A stretch of DNA of 48,944 bases, taken from contig CADDZH010000029.1 in assembly GCA_902812455.1 (NCBI GenBank), positions 1 through 48,944 on the forward strand, written 5' to 3'. Below, piece after piece: positions 39,983 to 48,796 of the stretch. The position numbers were made by a program, and so were the translations under genes. This stretch comes from Chloroflexota bacterium (GTDB lineage: Bacteria > Chloroflexota > Ktedonobacteria > Ktedonobacterales > Ktedonobacteraceae). How positions within the stretch are numbered: the stretch's first letter is position 1; each line of letters starts with the position of its first letter. The notes beneath the pieces are model-generated. The model saw only the letters and a program-made list of their open reading frames with translations. It did no database searches and had not been told where the DNA came from.

Positions 39983-41716
39983 TCATGGCAGCGAAGTTGC
40001 CTGGAATGACGTAAACTTGATCGTTGTCCCGCTCTGCACCCCCACGTGTAAGCCACAGTAGCCTGCCGTTAACGAGGTATCTGTGTATGTAAGCATCCAG
40101 TTAGCCGGTGGACTGCCATTTGCCGGCCACACGCTCGCATTGAGCGTACTACCCGTGACACTGAACAGCAACGTGTACTGGGTGTTAGGCGATGCACCAA
40201 AGGGAGTGCTTTTCAGTGTGCTCATAGAGCCACTCACCTTCTTTTTAATGTACAGGTTCGTGCCATCGATGTAGGCTTCGTACCAGTTCCCAGAATCGCT
40301 CCAGCGCAAGACCGCTCCCATGTACATGCTGCTGCTGAAGCTACTGATCTGGCCCGTAAACTGCACCTGCGCATCGGTCGCCGTTGGCCCCAGGGTGGCA
40401 TAGTAGTTGTTATTCGTAGTGCCAGTATAGTATACCTGCCCCGTATCGTTAGAAATAGAAAACACTTTATACGAGTTGGCATTGGCTCCCCAGGTATGCC
40501 CATCGGAAGCGGTTCCCCAGTAGGTCTGGTTAGGACGCTGGAAGGTGTCCGAGGCCAATGGCGCCCCTAGAGTACCGGTAGGTGTAGTGGTAGGTGACGT
40601 TGATGGAGTCGGCGTGAACGTGCTGTTCGTAATAGTAAAGCTATCGGTGAAAGTCCCACCCGAGGTGGGAACAAACTGCTCCGTCAACTGCGATGGGGAA
40701 ATCGTAAATTGAGTGACGCCCCAGGGCGCATTGGTCGCTGGTGACCAGGCTCTAAAGTAAGGTAGCTTGGGATCGGAAGTGTTGATGGCGAGCTGTGAAG
40801 CGCCTCCGGTACCTGTCACGACAATGACCGTTCCCGCGCCCTGGGTCATGTTTTGCGTAGCATTGACCACACAATTGGCGTTATAGCTCGTCGCGTTGAG
40901 GGTGGGGCAGGTCGTGCTGTTGAGTGCTAATTGCTTGCTGGCCTGGTAGTTGTGCTTCTGCGCTTGCAGGATCACATCGACATGCTCGGTGAGCAGGAGA
41001 TCCAGTAATTGCTGGTTTGTGCAGGAGGACGTACCGATAACGAAGCAGTATTGATGCATTCCCACAATTACCCAGGGGATACCGGCTGTGTGTGCCCCGT
41101 CGATGGTGCTCTTCACCCAGTTATAATTGGCACTGCCCTTATTATAGCTATAGGTGTAGCCGCCGATGGTCTGGTTGGGTGAGAGCATGATAAAGCGCGC
41201 CAGGGGAGTGGCGGGCGGCGGTGGATAATCAAAATAGTATTGCTGGCCATATTTGCAATGGGTGCATGAGGCCTGGACATCGCCGATACGATCCGGCAGG
41301 TCGGCCTCGTAGGTGCTGATCTGGCTGCTATCGTGCCGACCGTCAACAATCTCAAATGGGAAGCCGCTGGGCAGGCTGCTTGTCACATAACTGCTCCAGT
41401 TATTGGCATCAGTTTTGGTGAGAGGTGAAAGGTAGCTGAAATCTCCGAGGCCCAGATTAAAACTGATCTGGTTACTGGTATACAAATTGCTAATCTCTTG
41501 CAGGTTAGCTGCGGTCGCGCTTGTCTGGTCGTAATCTCCCGTATATGTAAAGCCAAAACTTGTTGCGGCTTTAGCCTTATTTGCGTTGCCGGGATGGAAG
41601 ATCACAAAAAACGTGCTGGCAACCATCACCGCGAGCAGCAAAAGGCTGGCAAAAGAGAAGATATAGTGAAGACGAAGAGTCCTGCCATCTGGTCGATTGT
41701 TCTGTTCTACTGGCAT
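39983..41716 (-). CDS. Calcineurin-like phosphoesterase-fold protein with C-terminal lectin-like domain (paralogue B)
   Basis: The product has 577 residues. A membrane/signal segment lies near 17-40. The phosphoesterase-fold part (about 50-365) has the same altered motifs: TGDYDQT, LGLGDFSYL, DGRHDS, GMHQY and QAQKHNYQ, plus YFDYPPP and a Gly-rich TGTGG segment. A Thr/Pro linker (TPTPSTSPTTTPTGT) joins it to a ~190-residue domain starting LASDTFQRPNQTYWG that is also the C-terminus of the two PQQ-propeller proteins on the other strand. AGGAAGGA precedes ATG 41716. It is probably cotranscribed with paralogue A, 16 bases downstream. Confidence 0.78.
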   Translation of the reverse strand: MPVEQNNRPDGRTLRLHYIFSFASLLLLAVMVASTFFVIFHPGNANKAKAATSFGFTYTGDYDQTSATAANLQEISNLYTSNQISFNLGLGDFSYLSPLTKTDANNWSSYVTSSLPSGFPFEIVDGRHDSSQISTYEADLPDRIGDVQASCTHCKYGQQYYFDYPPPPATPLARFIMLSPNQTIGGYTYSYNKGSANYNWVKSTIDGAHTAGIPWVIVGMHQYCFVIGTSSCTNQQLLDLLLTEHVDVILQAQKHNYQASKQLALNSTTCPTLNATSYNANCVVNATQNMTQGAGTVIVVTGTGGASQLAINTSDPKLPYFRAWSPATNAPWGVTQFTISPSQLTEQFVPTSGGTFTDSFTITNSTFTPTPSTSPTTTPTGTLGAPLASDTFQRPNQTYWGTASDGHTWGANANSYKVFSISNDTGQVYYTGTTNNNYYATLGPTATDAQVQFTGQISSFSSSMYMGAVLRWSDSGNWYEAYIDGTNLYIKKKVSGSMSTLKSTPFGASPNTQYTLLFSVTGSTLNASVWPANGSPPANWMLTYTDTSLTAGYCGLHVGVQSGTTIKFTSFQATSLP

Positions 41717-42191
41717 CTCAAAATGTTCCTTCCTTAGTTACATGTAACGATGTCCTCAGACCCAGACATCCACATGCTTGTTCCCTCAAGCGATGCCGAG
41801 CCTGCTATGAAGAACTCGAAATATATCGAGATATCGATGTTGAGAGCGAATGTTATGGGACGCACGAAGCACACCACAGGTAAAGTATAGAGGATGCCGG
41901 TCATGGGGAAACAGAGATCTGGTTGAGATCGGGTTATGATTTAGCCTGCAAATGTTGTGCTTTCTTAACCCTCAAGCATCCGGGTATGCACGCCTTTAGT
42001 TTAGTGTTCAGGTTAACACATTACAACCGTATCCTGAAATACTTAACCTCTTTGCAACTTATTTATGAAGAGTTTGCGAATAGAAAGATGCAATAATTGG
42101 GATATTACGCTAGGGTAAGTCGGAGGCATGGAATAGCGCAAAGGCATACTTAGGCATAAAGTAAGGATCAAGGGGGAAGGATTCGGAATCT
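41717..42191. promoter_or_regulatory. Divergent regulatory region
   Basis: These 475 bases separate the phosphoesterase pair from the PQQ-propeller run. Features seen: the palindrome TTACATGTAA (41737-41746), GATCTGGTTGAGATC (41926-41940), CCTGCAAATGTT (41945-41956), and CTTAACC (41964-41970) with TTAACAC and TACTTAACC further on. The middle blocks recur at 31204-31255. AAGGGGGAAGG lies before ATG 42192. No ORF is credible here. A dense shared block suggests a common regulator. Confidence 0.45.
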
Positions 42192-44246
42192 ATGGGACAC
42201 AAGGCGAGACGAGAAGCCAGGCGGTACTGGGTACTAATGGGAGGGCTGGCCCTGTTATTTGTGCTTTCGCTGGTGGTAGCAGGCATCGTGCAATTGCCAC
42301 GGCAAGCAGCTCATGCGGCAGCCGGCGATTGGCCCACTTTTTTAGGCAGTAATGCTCGCACCGGCTACAATGGGGCTGAAACTGCAATAACTCCGGCAAC
42401 TGCTCCCAATTTAAAATTAGAGTGGACTTACTCTACCAAAGGTCATATTTCTGCGGAACCGTCAGCAGCGGGTGGGCAGTTGTATTGGGGCTCCTGGGAC
42501 GGAAACGAGTATGCTACAGATCTGAAAGGGAATAAAATCTGGGCTGCCTCCATCGGTGGTCAGACGCCAAATTGCAGTAAAACCAGTATTTTCGGCGTTG
42601 CCAGCACCGCTGCCATAGCTGATGTAATGATCAATGGGACGATGACAACAGTCGACTTCGTAGGCGGGCAGAATGATACGCTGTATGCCTTGAATGCGAC
42701 AACTGGAGCGATCATCTGGCAGACCCAGATCAACCCGGCATCCGGCAGCTTTAGCTGGAGTTCTCCCGCCGTCTACAACGGAAGTGTGTATATAGGAGTG
42801 GCTTCCGTAGACGACTGCCCGCTGGTACAGGGCGCGTTAGTGCAGGTGGATGAAGCGACAGGAGCTATTGAGCATACCTTCGATGTCGTTCCCAATGGGT
42901 GCTTAGGCGGGAGTATATGGAGCACACCGGCGGTTGATGAAGCTGCCGGCACAATATTTGTTACCACCGGCAATTACGGAAAGTGCCCCACCTCAGAGAT
43001 ATACGCCCCGGCGATGATAGAACTGAATGCATCTGATCTATCGCTCATCGACTACTGGCAAGTACCCAAACCCGATCAGGTAGTCGATAGCGATTTTGGC
43101 GCTACCCCAACGCTTTTTACGGCCACATATGGTGGCAGTACGCACGAGATGGTAGGCGCACAGAACAAAAACGGCACCTATTATGTCTTTGATCGCTCCT
43201 CCCTTCATAGCGGCCCTGTATGGACTGCAACTATAAGTACAAATCATACCAGCATCTCCTCATCGGCCTGGGATGGTACAACGCTCTATGTGGCTGGCCG
43301 TGACACAACGATTGCAGGTAAAAGCTGTAAAGGCAGTCTACGAGCATTGAATCCAGCCTCCGGTGCCTTCATCTGGGAAGATTGCCTGAACGATGGAGGC
43401 GTTCTAGCGCCTGTCAGTGCAGTTCCAGGCGTAGTGTTTGCCGGGGAAGGAACTCATTTTCTCGCCATTGAGGCAGCGACGGGCCACATACTCTTCAACT
43501 ACGTGACGAATGGGCTTGTATATGGAGGATCATCTATTTCAAACGGTACCATTTATGTGGGAAACAATGGGGGAACTCTCTATGCCTTCGGACTACCCAA
43601 CCAGCCGCCACCAAGTCCTTCACCGAGCCCGTCGCCCAGCACAACTGTTACGCCTGCTCCCGGAACCACCCTGGCCCAGGATACCTTCCATCGCCCTGAT
43701 CAGTCCCTGTGGGGCACCGCCAGCGATGGTCAGGTATGGGGCGCCGATGCTAATACGCTGAGCAACTTCTCCATCATCAATGATAGCGGGCAGGTGGTAG
43801 GCAGTGGCAGCAGCGCCAGAGGCTACACCGGGGTATTGGGCCCCACAGCCAGTGATGCCGAAGTGCAGGTGAGCGGCTCGCTCAGTAGCTTCGGCGGCAA
43901 CACCCTGGGAGCCGTGTTGCGCTGGGGCAATAACAATAATTACTACAAAGCGCTGATCAATGGCAGCAAGCTGATCATCTTGAAGAAGGTGAATGGGACG
44001 ATCACCCAGTTGGGCAGCGCGAGCTTTAGCGCCACGGCAGGCACCTCCTACACGCTGCTCTTCAGCGTCTCGGGCAGTTCGCTCAATGCCAGCGCCTGGC
44101 CCACAAGTGGCAGCCCGCCAAATACCTGGATGGTCTCTACCACGGATGGCTCATTAACGGGTGCAGGCAATTGTGGGGTGCTGGTTTACCTGGCTCCTAA
44201 AGTGACGGCTGACGTCACCTACTTCCAGGCCACTTCAGTGACCTGA
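42192..44246 (+). CDS. Secreted PQQ-type beta-propeller protein with C-terminal lectin-like domain (paralogue 1)
   Basis: The product has 684 residues. A basic N-terminus and a signal helix (about 14-36) end at an AHAAAGD site, so it is exported. Residues about 45-470 are a PQQ_2-type propeller: WPTFLGSNARTGYNG is the usual start, and repeats such as LYALNATTGAIIWQTQ and RALNPASGAFIWED are the diagnostic 'A(L)(D/N).xTG...W' strands. No PQQ ligand set is evident, so it may bind proteins or serve as a scaffold. A Pro/Ser linker (PPSPSPSPSPSTTVTP) joins the ~185-residue domain found in paralogue B of the phosphoesterase pair. AAGGGGGAAGG precedes ATG. Confidence 0.85.
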   Translation: MGHKARREARRYWVLMGGLALLFVLSLVVAGIVQLPRQAAHAAAGDWPTFLGSNARTGYNGAETAITPATAPNLKLEWTYSTKGHISAEPSAAGGQLYWGSWDGNEYATDLKGNKIWAASIGGQTPNCSKTSIFGVASTAAIADVMINGTMTTVDFVGGQNDTLYALNATTGAIIWQTQINPASGSFSWSSPAVYNGSVYIGVASVDDCPLVQGALVQVDEATGAIEHTFDVVPNGCLGGSIWSTPAVDEAAGTIFVTTGNYGKCPTSEIYAPAMIELNASDLSLIDYWQVPKPDQVVDSDFGATPTLFTATYGGSTHEMVGAQNKNGTYYVFDRSSLHSGPVWTATISTNHTSISSSAWDGTTLYVAGRDTTIAGKSCKGSLRALNPASGAFIWEDCLNDGGVLAPVSAVPGVVFAGEGTHFLAIEAATGHILFNYVTNGLVYGGSSISNGTIYVGNNGGTLYAFGLPNQPPPSPSPSPSPSTTVTPAPGTTLAQDTFHRPDQSLWGTASDGQVWGADANTLSNFSIINDSGQVVGSGSSARGYTGVLGPTASDAEVQVSGSLSSFGGNTLGAVLRWGNNNNYYKALINGSKLIILKKVNGTITQLGSASFSATAGTSYTLLFSVSGSSLNASAWPTSGSPPNTWMVSTTDGSLTGAGNCGVLVYLAPKVTADVTYFQATSVT

Positions 44247-44306
44247 AACCATAGATAATCATTCTTACCGGTTGCTTGTATCATGGTGAGCCGAGCGTCC
44301 CGGCCA

Positions 44307-44475
44307 TGTCATGCTGAGCGAGTGCAGCCCAACCCTGAACGCCGTGAAGGGGAAGCATCCGCTGCCGATCGAGAGAGATCCTTCGCGGAGTTTCCCCTGA
44401 GCGAGTGCAGCCCAGCCCTGAGCCAGCCTCTTCGGGGAAGAGGTAATAGCGAAGGGGAACGGGCTCAGGATGACA
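44307..44475. repeat. Expanded family B repeat
   Basis: The left end TGTCATGCTGAGCGAGTGCA and right end GGGCTCAGGATGACA are inverse. The internal part is longer (169 bp) than other copies because a GAGCGAGTGCAGCCCA block is duplicated. It lies between paralogue 1 and the SnoaL-like gene. Confidence 0.75.
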
Positions 44476-44530
44476 CATGGTACCGGCCTTGGTTGGTGAA
44501 AATCATTCAAAGTCTAACAAAGGAGGACTT

Positions 44531-45136
44531 ATGCAGGAACAAGACAATAACCTGAGCATTCCCGAAATGGTCGAGGAGGTGCGGGAGGGAAGGATGCTGC
44601 GACGCAATTTCATAAAGGCATTGGCGGCCCTCGGTCTCTCAGCCGCCGCAGCCAGCACAATCTCGGCAGCCGCAACCCTCCCTGCGCCGGTTGCACAATC
44701 GAAACCGGCGGAGCATCCTGATTCGGAGCCTGACCGGAATATGCAGTTGCACCAGCAGCATCTGGCGCACCAGACGCAGGGCAACACAGGGGCATTGCAG
44801 AACGACTATGCCGAGCACGCGGTAGTTGAGGACAGCATGTACCCGCAGCCTTTTGTGGGCAGAGAAGCAATCATGGCGCGCAAAAGCATTGGCATGGCAG
44901 CTATCCCTGATCTGCAGATTAAAGTCAACAACCGCGTGGCGCATGGATCACAGGTGGCAGTAGAATGGGTGGCGACGGGCACACATAGCGGAGATTTCCC
45001 TGGCTTACCGGCTACCGGTCGAGCTTTCTCAATTCGTGGAGTAACGGTAGTGGTGCGGCAGCAGGGCAAGATTGTGCGCGAGGCCATCTACTACGATATG
45101 CACGAAGTGCGCCGTCAACTCGGCTCCGGTAAATAA
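44531..45136 (+). CDS. Tat-exported SnoaL-like (NTF2-fold) protein
   Basis: The product has 201 residues. A twin-arginine signal, LRRNFIKALAALGLSAAAAS, sits at about 23-42, preceded by an acidic N-terminus, so it is exported folded. Residues about 80-195 match the SnoaL/ketosteroid-isomerase-like fold: YAEHAVVEDSMYPQPFVGRE, AIPDLQIKVNNRVAHGSQVA, WVATGTHSGDFPGLPATGR and IRGVTVVVRQQGKIV. The catalytic residues are not certain. It is encoded between the two PQQ-propeller genes with AAGGAGG before ATG 44531 and 29 bases to the next gene, so it is likely part of the same transcript. Confidence 0.85.
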   Translation: MQEQDNNLSIPEMVEEVREGRMLRRNFIKALAALGLSAAAASTISAAATLPAPVAQSKPAEHPDSEPDRNMQLHQQHLAHQTQGNTGALQNDYAEHAVVEDSMYPQPFVGREAIMARKSIGMAAIPDLQIKVNNRVAHGSQVAVEWVATGTHSGDFPGLPATGRAFSIRGVTVVVRQQGKIVREAIYYDMHEVRRQLGSGK

Positions 45137-45165
45137 AAACAAATCAAACGGGAGGATTGGAACGT

Positions 45166-47247
45166 ATGGGACACAGGACGAAACGGGAAGCCAGGCAGTA
45201 CTGGATACTGATGGGAGGGCTGGCCCTGTTATTTGTGCTCTCGCTGGTGGTGGCAGGCATCGTGCAAATGCCGCGGCAAGCTGCTCACGCGGCCGCTGGC
45301 GATTGGCCCACCTTTCTGGGCAACAATGCTCGCACCGGCTACAATGGACAGGAGACAACGATCAACCCATCAACGGCTCCCAATCTAAAATTGCTCTGGA
45401 CGGCTTCAACTTCCGGGCATATAAGTAGCGAGCCGCTCATGGTCAATGGAGTGCTCTACTGGGGATCGTGGGATGGCCTGTTTCATGCGACCGATCCAAC
45501 AAGTGGGAAAGATATCTGGACCAAGAATTTAGGACAGAAGCCGGGTTCCTGCGGCCAGACCTACGGGATCGTTGGTACAGCCACAGTTGCTTCTATAACA
45601 GTGAATGGAACTCCAACTCAGGCAGTCTTTGTAGCCGGAGGCCAGGATGATGTCACTGCGCTCGATACAAGCAATGGCAATATTATCTGGCAGACCAATC
45701 TTGGCAATAACAAAGCAGAGTTCCTCTATGGCTCGATATCTGTATACAATGGCAGTGTTTATGTTGGCGTATCTTCATTTGGTGATTGCCCATTGATACA
45801 AGGGCAGGTAGTCCAGTTGAATGCCACCACGGGGGCGATACAGAATACCTTCAATGTTGTGCCCAATGGCTGTGTTGGCGGGGCCGTCTGGGGTTCTCTC
45901 ACCATCGATGAGGCAACCGGTATGCTCTATTTCGGTACCGGCAACGGCAGTCCAAAATCTTGCCTCAAAACTGAGCCGCTGGCAAGTGCGATAGTAGAAT
46001 TGAATGCCTCAAATCTTTCGCTGGTCAGTTCGTGGCAGGTGACTACCAATCCCTCCCTGGATTACGATATTGGCAGCACGCCCACGCTCTTCAATGCAAC
46101 CATTAACGGCAATCCACACCAGATGGTAGGATTCGTGAGCAAGGATGGGAACTACTATGCCTTTGATCGCACGAATATTGGTGCCGGGCCGCTATGGAAA
46201 TCTGTTATCTCTATAGGAGGCTCGGGTCCAGAATCGGGAGATGGTAGTATTTCAGCAAGCTCCTATGATGGGACGTATCTCTACCAGGCGGGAGGCATCA
46301 CGACCATTAATGGCACGAAATGCAACGGGAGTTTGCGCGCTCTGGATCCAAATACGGGGAACTATATCTGGCAGATGTGCCTGAGCAGCCCTGTTTTAGA
46401 CCCCGTGATCTCCGTGCCAGGACTGGTCGTGGTGGGCTTCGGTAAAAATATGTATGTGGTTAACTCCGCCACCGGACAGAAGCTCTTCAGTTACGTCGAT
46501 ACGACGAGCAATGCGAGATTTTGGGGCGCTGCGACCATCTCCAACGGTGTGCTGTATGACGGAAGCAGAAGCGGCAAATTATTTGCCTTCGGACTACCCA
46601 ACCAGCCGCCACCCAACCCCTCACCCAGTCCGTCGCCCAGCACAACTGTTACGCCTGCTCCCGGAACGACGCTGGCCCAGGATACCTTCCAGCGCAATCC
46701 CCAGCCCTTGTGGGGCACAGCTACCGATGGGCAGGTATGGGGCGCCGATGCTAATACGCTGAGCAACTTCTCCATCACCAATGATAGCGGGCAGGTGGTG
46801 GGCAGTGGCAGCAGCGCCAGGGGCTACACCGGCGTGCTGGGGCCAAAGGCCACAGATGCCGAGGTGCAGGTGAGCGGCTCGCTCAGTAGCTTCGGCGGCA
46901 ACACCCTGGGAGCCGTGCTGCGCTGGGGGAATAGCAACAATTTCTACAAAGCGCTGATCAATGGCAGCAAGCTGATCATTCTGAAGAAGGTGAATGGGAC
47001 GATCACCCAGTTGGGCAGCGCGAGCTTTAGCGCCACGGCAGGCACCTCCTACACGCTGCTCTTCAGCGTCTCGGGCAGTTCGCTCAATGCCAGCGCCTGG
47101 CCCACAAGTGGCAGCCCGCCAAATACCTGGATGGTCTCTACCACGGATAGCTCATTAACGGGTGCAGGCAATTGTGGGGTGCTGGTCTACCTGGCTCCTA
47201 AAGTGACGGCAGATGTCACCTATTTCCAGGCCACTTCGGTGAGTTGA
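45166..47247 (+). CDS. Secreted PQQ-type beta-propeller protein with C-terminal lectin-like domain (paralogue 2)
   Basis: The product has 693 residues with the same plan as the gene starting 42192: signal helix, propeller (about 45-470; WPTFLGNNARTGYNG, VTALDTSNGNIIWQTN, RALDPNTGNYIWQM), Pro/Ser linker and the ~185-residue C-terminal domain. Signal region and C-terminal domain are almost identical to paralogue 1 in DNA sequence, but the propeller bodies differ widely. GGGAGG before ATG 45166 sets the start; a TTG three codons upstream is less likely. It ends the three-gene run PQQ1-SnoaL-PQQ2. Confidence 0.85.
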   Translation: MGHRTKREARQYWILMGGLALLFVLSLVVAGIVQMPRQAAHAAAGDWPTFLGNNARTGYNGQETTINPSTAPNLKLLWTASTSGHISSEPLMVNGVLYWGSWDGLFHATDPTSGKDIWTKNLGQKPGSCGQTYGIVGTATVASITVNGTPTQAVFVAGGQDDVTALDTSNGNIIWQTNLGNNKAEFLYGSISVYNGSVYVGVSSFGDCPLIQGQVVQLNATTGAIQNTFNVVPNGCVGGAVWGSLTIDEATGMLYFGTGNGSPKSCLKTEPLASAIVELNASNLSLVSSWQVTTNPSLDYDIGSTPTLFNATINGNPHQMVGFVSKDGNYYAFDRTNIGAGPLWKSVISIGGSGPESGDGSISASSYDGTYLYQAGGITTINGTKCNGSLRALDPNTGNYIWQMCLSSPVLDPVISVPGLVVVGFGKNMYVVNSATGQKLFSYVDTTSNARFWGAATISNGVLYDGSRSGKLFAFGLPNQPPPNPSPSPSPSTTVTPAPGTTLAQDTFQRNPQPLWGTATDGQVWGADANTLSNFSITNDSGQVVGSGSSARGYTGVLGPKATDAEVQVSGSLSSFGGNTLGAVLRWGNSNNFYKALINGSKLIILKKVNGTITQLGSASFSATAGTSYTLLFSVSGSSLNASAWPTSGSPPNTWMVSTTDSSLTGAGNCGVLVYLAPKVTADVTYFQATSVS

Positions 47248-47834
47248 AGCCTGTTTACTCTAGCTTTTTTCGTATTTTTGTGCTAAACTCATTTTAGAGC
47301 ACTTGATTACTCTATTATAGAGAACACGTAACCGGAAGGAGGTCACTTCTCTTCACGTCATACGAGGTTTTCACCTGGTACTTTCTCTGGTAACGCTCAT
47401 ATCTCGATCCTTTTATCCCTTGCTGTAGAACGGGGGGTTCTACAATCACAAACTCCTGGTGCGGGGTGCACCAATCGATACTCCTGGTAACCTTTTGCCC
47501 ATAGGGACGGCTCCCTAAAAATACGCTGGCCGCTTATCCTTCAGATAAGCTGCCCGGTTGTCCATTTAGTGGGATTTGATAGGTCTCACGGTTTCGCGAT
47601 CTCATCTGGCGTTGGCATTACTCTGGCTTTTCCCTGGCGTCTTTCTATGCTTGTGTTTAACTTCCTTTATACATAGGAAGTTATCAATATATTAATTGAA
47701 AAGCACCGTTGTCTCTAGCTAGCCATAGAAAGGAGGGTCATGCCTTAAGATCAATTGCTGTTTTCTTCCACGACGTTCCTTTGGCGATCATGATTGTTTG
47801 AACTATGTATGTTGTTTGTAGAGCGTAACTCGTG
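47248..47834. other. Hairpin-rich non-coding region
   Basis: No credible gene is seen in about 590 bases, but short palindromes are dense: CTCTAT/ATAGAG near 47310, GTAGAAC/GTTCTAC (47425-47431, 47437-47443), TGGTGC/GCACCA (47457-47462, 47468-47473), GCTTATC/GATAAGC (47532-47538, 47544-47550) and AACTTCC/GGAAGTT (47659-47665, 47676-47682). Strong ribosome-site-like GGAAGGAGG (47334-47342) and AAAGGAGGG (47729-47737) occur, the latter followed by ATG-CCT-TAA only. It may be a structured RNA or a decayed gene. Confidence 0.4.
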
Positions 47835-47916
47835 TATTTCACAATTCGGTATGGGGGCGCCGGAAGATGCTCCTCTATTTCACGATTCGGTGTGGGGGCA
47901 CCGGAAGATGCTCCTC
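47835..47916 (+). repeat. Tandem duplication of a 41-bp unit
   Basis: Units 47835-47875 and 47876-47916 start TATTTCAC(A/G)ATTCGGT and end CCGGAAGATGCTCCTC, with three differences. They lie 50-130 bases upstream of the cysteine-rich gene and may be binding sites for a regulator of it. Confidence 0.65.
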
Positions 47917-47968
47917 AAAGAATGTGACTCCATCGAGTTACATATGTCAACAAAAGGAGTGAAGGGAG

Positions 47969-48745
47969 ATGGAACCTTCTCAGTTTGATGAACTTACCAA
48001 ATCGCTAGCAACCCCAACTTCGCGCCGCCAGGCCATCAGAAGGATTGCGGCTGGCGCCCTGGGTGGCCTGCTGGCGATCGCTGGGATTGGCGGCACTGCT
48101 CTCGCAAGTAAGTGTCCACCGGGATTGACCGATTGTGGTGGCAAGTGCGTCGATACCAAGAAAGACCCCAACAACTGTGGCACCTGTGGCACCAAGTGTC
48201 AATCGGGCCTGTGCGTCAACGGCCTGTGCTGCCCGGTTGGAGCAGTCGATTGTCACAATTCCTGCTGTAGTTTTACCTGCTGTAACAACGTCTGCACGAA
48301 CACGCAGAGCGATGTCAACAACTGTGGCTCCTGCGGCCACGTCTGCCCACCCGGAGATAGCTGTGTCAATGGAACATGCGTCTGCAAATCGGGCGTCGTT
48401 TGTAACGGTGTCTGCTGCAAGCCAGGGCAGAAGTGCATAGGTGGCCAGTGTGTCACGGTATGTCAAAACAATGTTTGCACGGGCGGAGCCTGTCCGTTCA
48501 TTTCCAACGGTTGCGATAACAATCCGTTCTGCTACTGCTACAAGGTGCCTGATGGCACAGGCGGCTGTGGCCCGAGTATCCCGTGTGCCGGTGCTCAGCC
48601 CTGCTCGACATGTGCAGATTGTCCTTCAGGATCGTTCTGCGCAATTGACACCTGCTGTGGCCCACAAGGGATCTGTATCCCGAACTGTGGTGGAGGTGGA
48701 CAACCTACACGGCTTCTACCAGGGCCATACAGCGCCCATCGCTAG
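47969..48745 (+). CDS. Tat-exported cysteine-rich repeat protein
   Basis: The product has 258 residues. A twin-arginine signal (SRRQAIRRIAAGALGGLLA, about 18-36) ends at ALASKC. The mature part has about 40 cysteines, in EGF/metallothionein-like repeats such as DPNNCGTCGTKCQSGLC, VNNCGSCGHVC and VCCKPGQKC; the 'NNCG.CG..C' units resemble extracellular Cys-rich repeats of myxobacterial and Ktedonobacter proteins. It should be disulfide-bonded outside. The chain ends in GGGGQPTRLLPGPYSAHR, a low-complexity tail that could be a frame-shifted end. GAAGGGAG before ATG 47969 supports the start. Function unknown. Confidence 0.8.
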   Translation: MEPSQFDELTKSLATPTSRRQAIRRIAAGALGGLLAIAGIGGTALASKCPPGLTDCGGKCVDTKKDPNNCGTCGTKCQSGLCVNGLCCPVGAVDCHNSCCSFTCCNNVCTNTQSDVNNCGSCGHVCPPGDSCVNGTCVCKSGVVCNGVCCKPGQKCIGGQCVTVCQNNVCTGGACPFISNGCDNNPFCYCYKVPDGTGGCGPSIPCAGAQPCSTCADCPSGSFCAIDTCCGPQGICIPNCGGGGQPTRLLPGPYSAHR

Positions 48746-48796
48746 GCAGTCACGTAGCGAATTGCTAGATGTTCTTGTAGCGCGTGAATTGTAGTC

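Noticed and set aside
42192..47247. PQQ-dependent alcohol or glucose dehydrogenase
   Set aside because: Propeller strands fit PQQ_2, but the cofactor-binding residues and cytochrome domain of such enzymes are not visible.
47794..47988. 64-residue frame over the 41-bp tandem units
   Set aside because: Made mostly of the repeat units, with no ribosome site.
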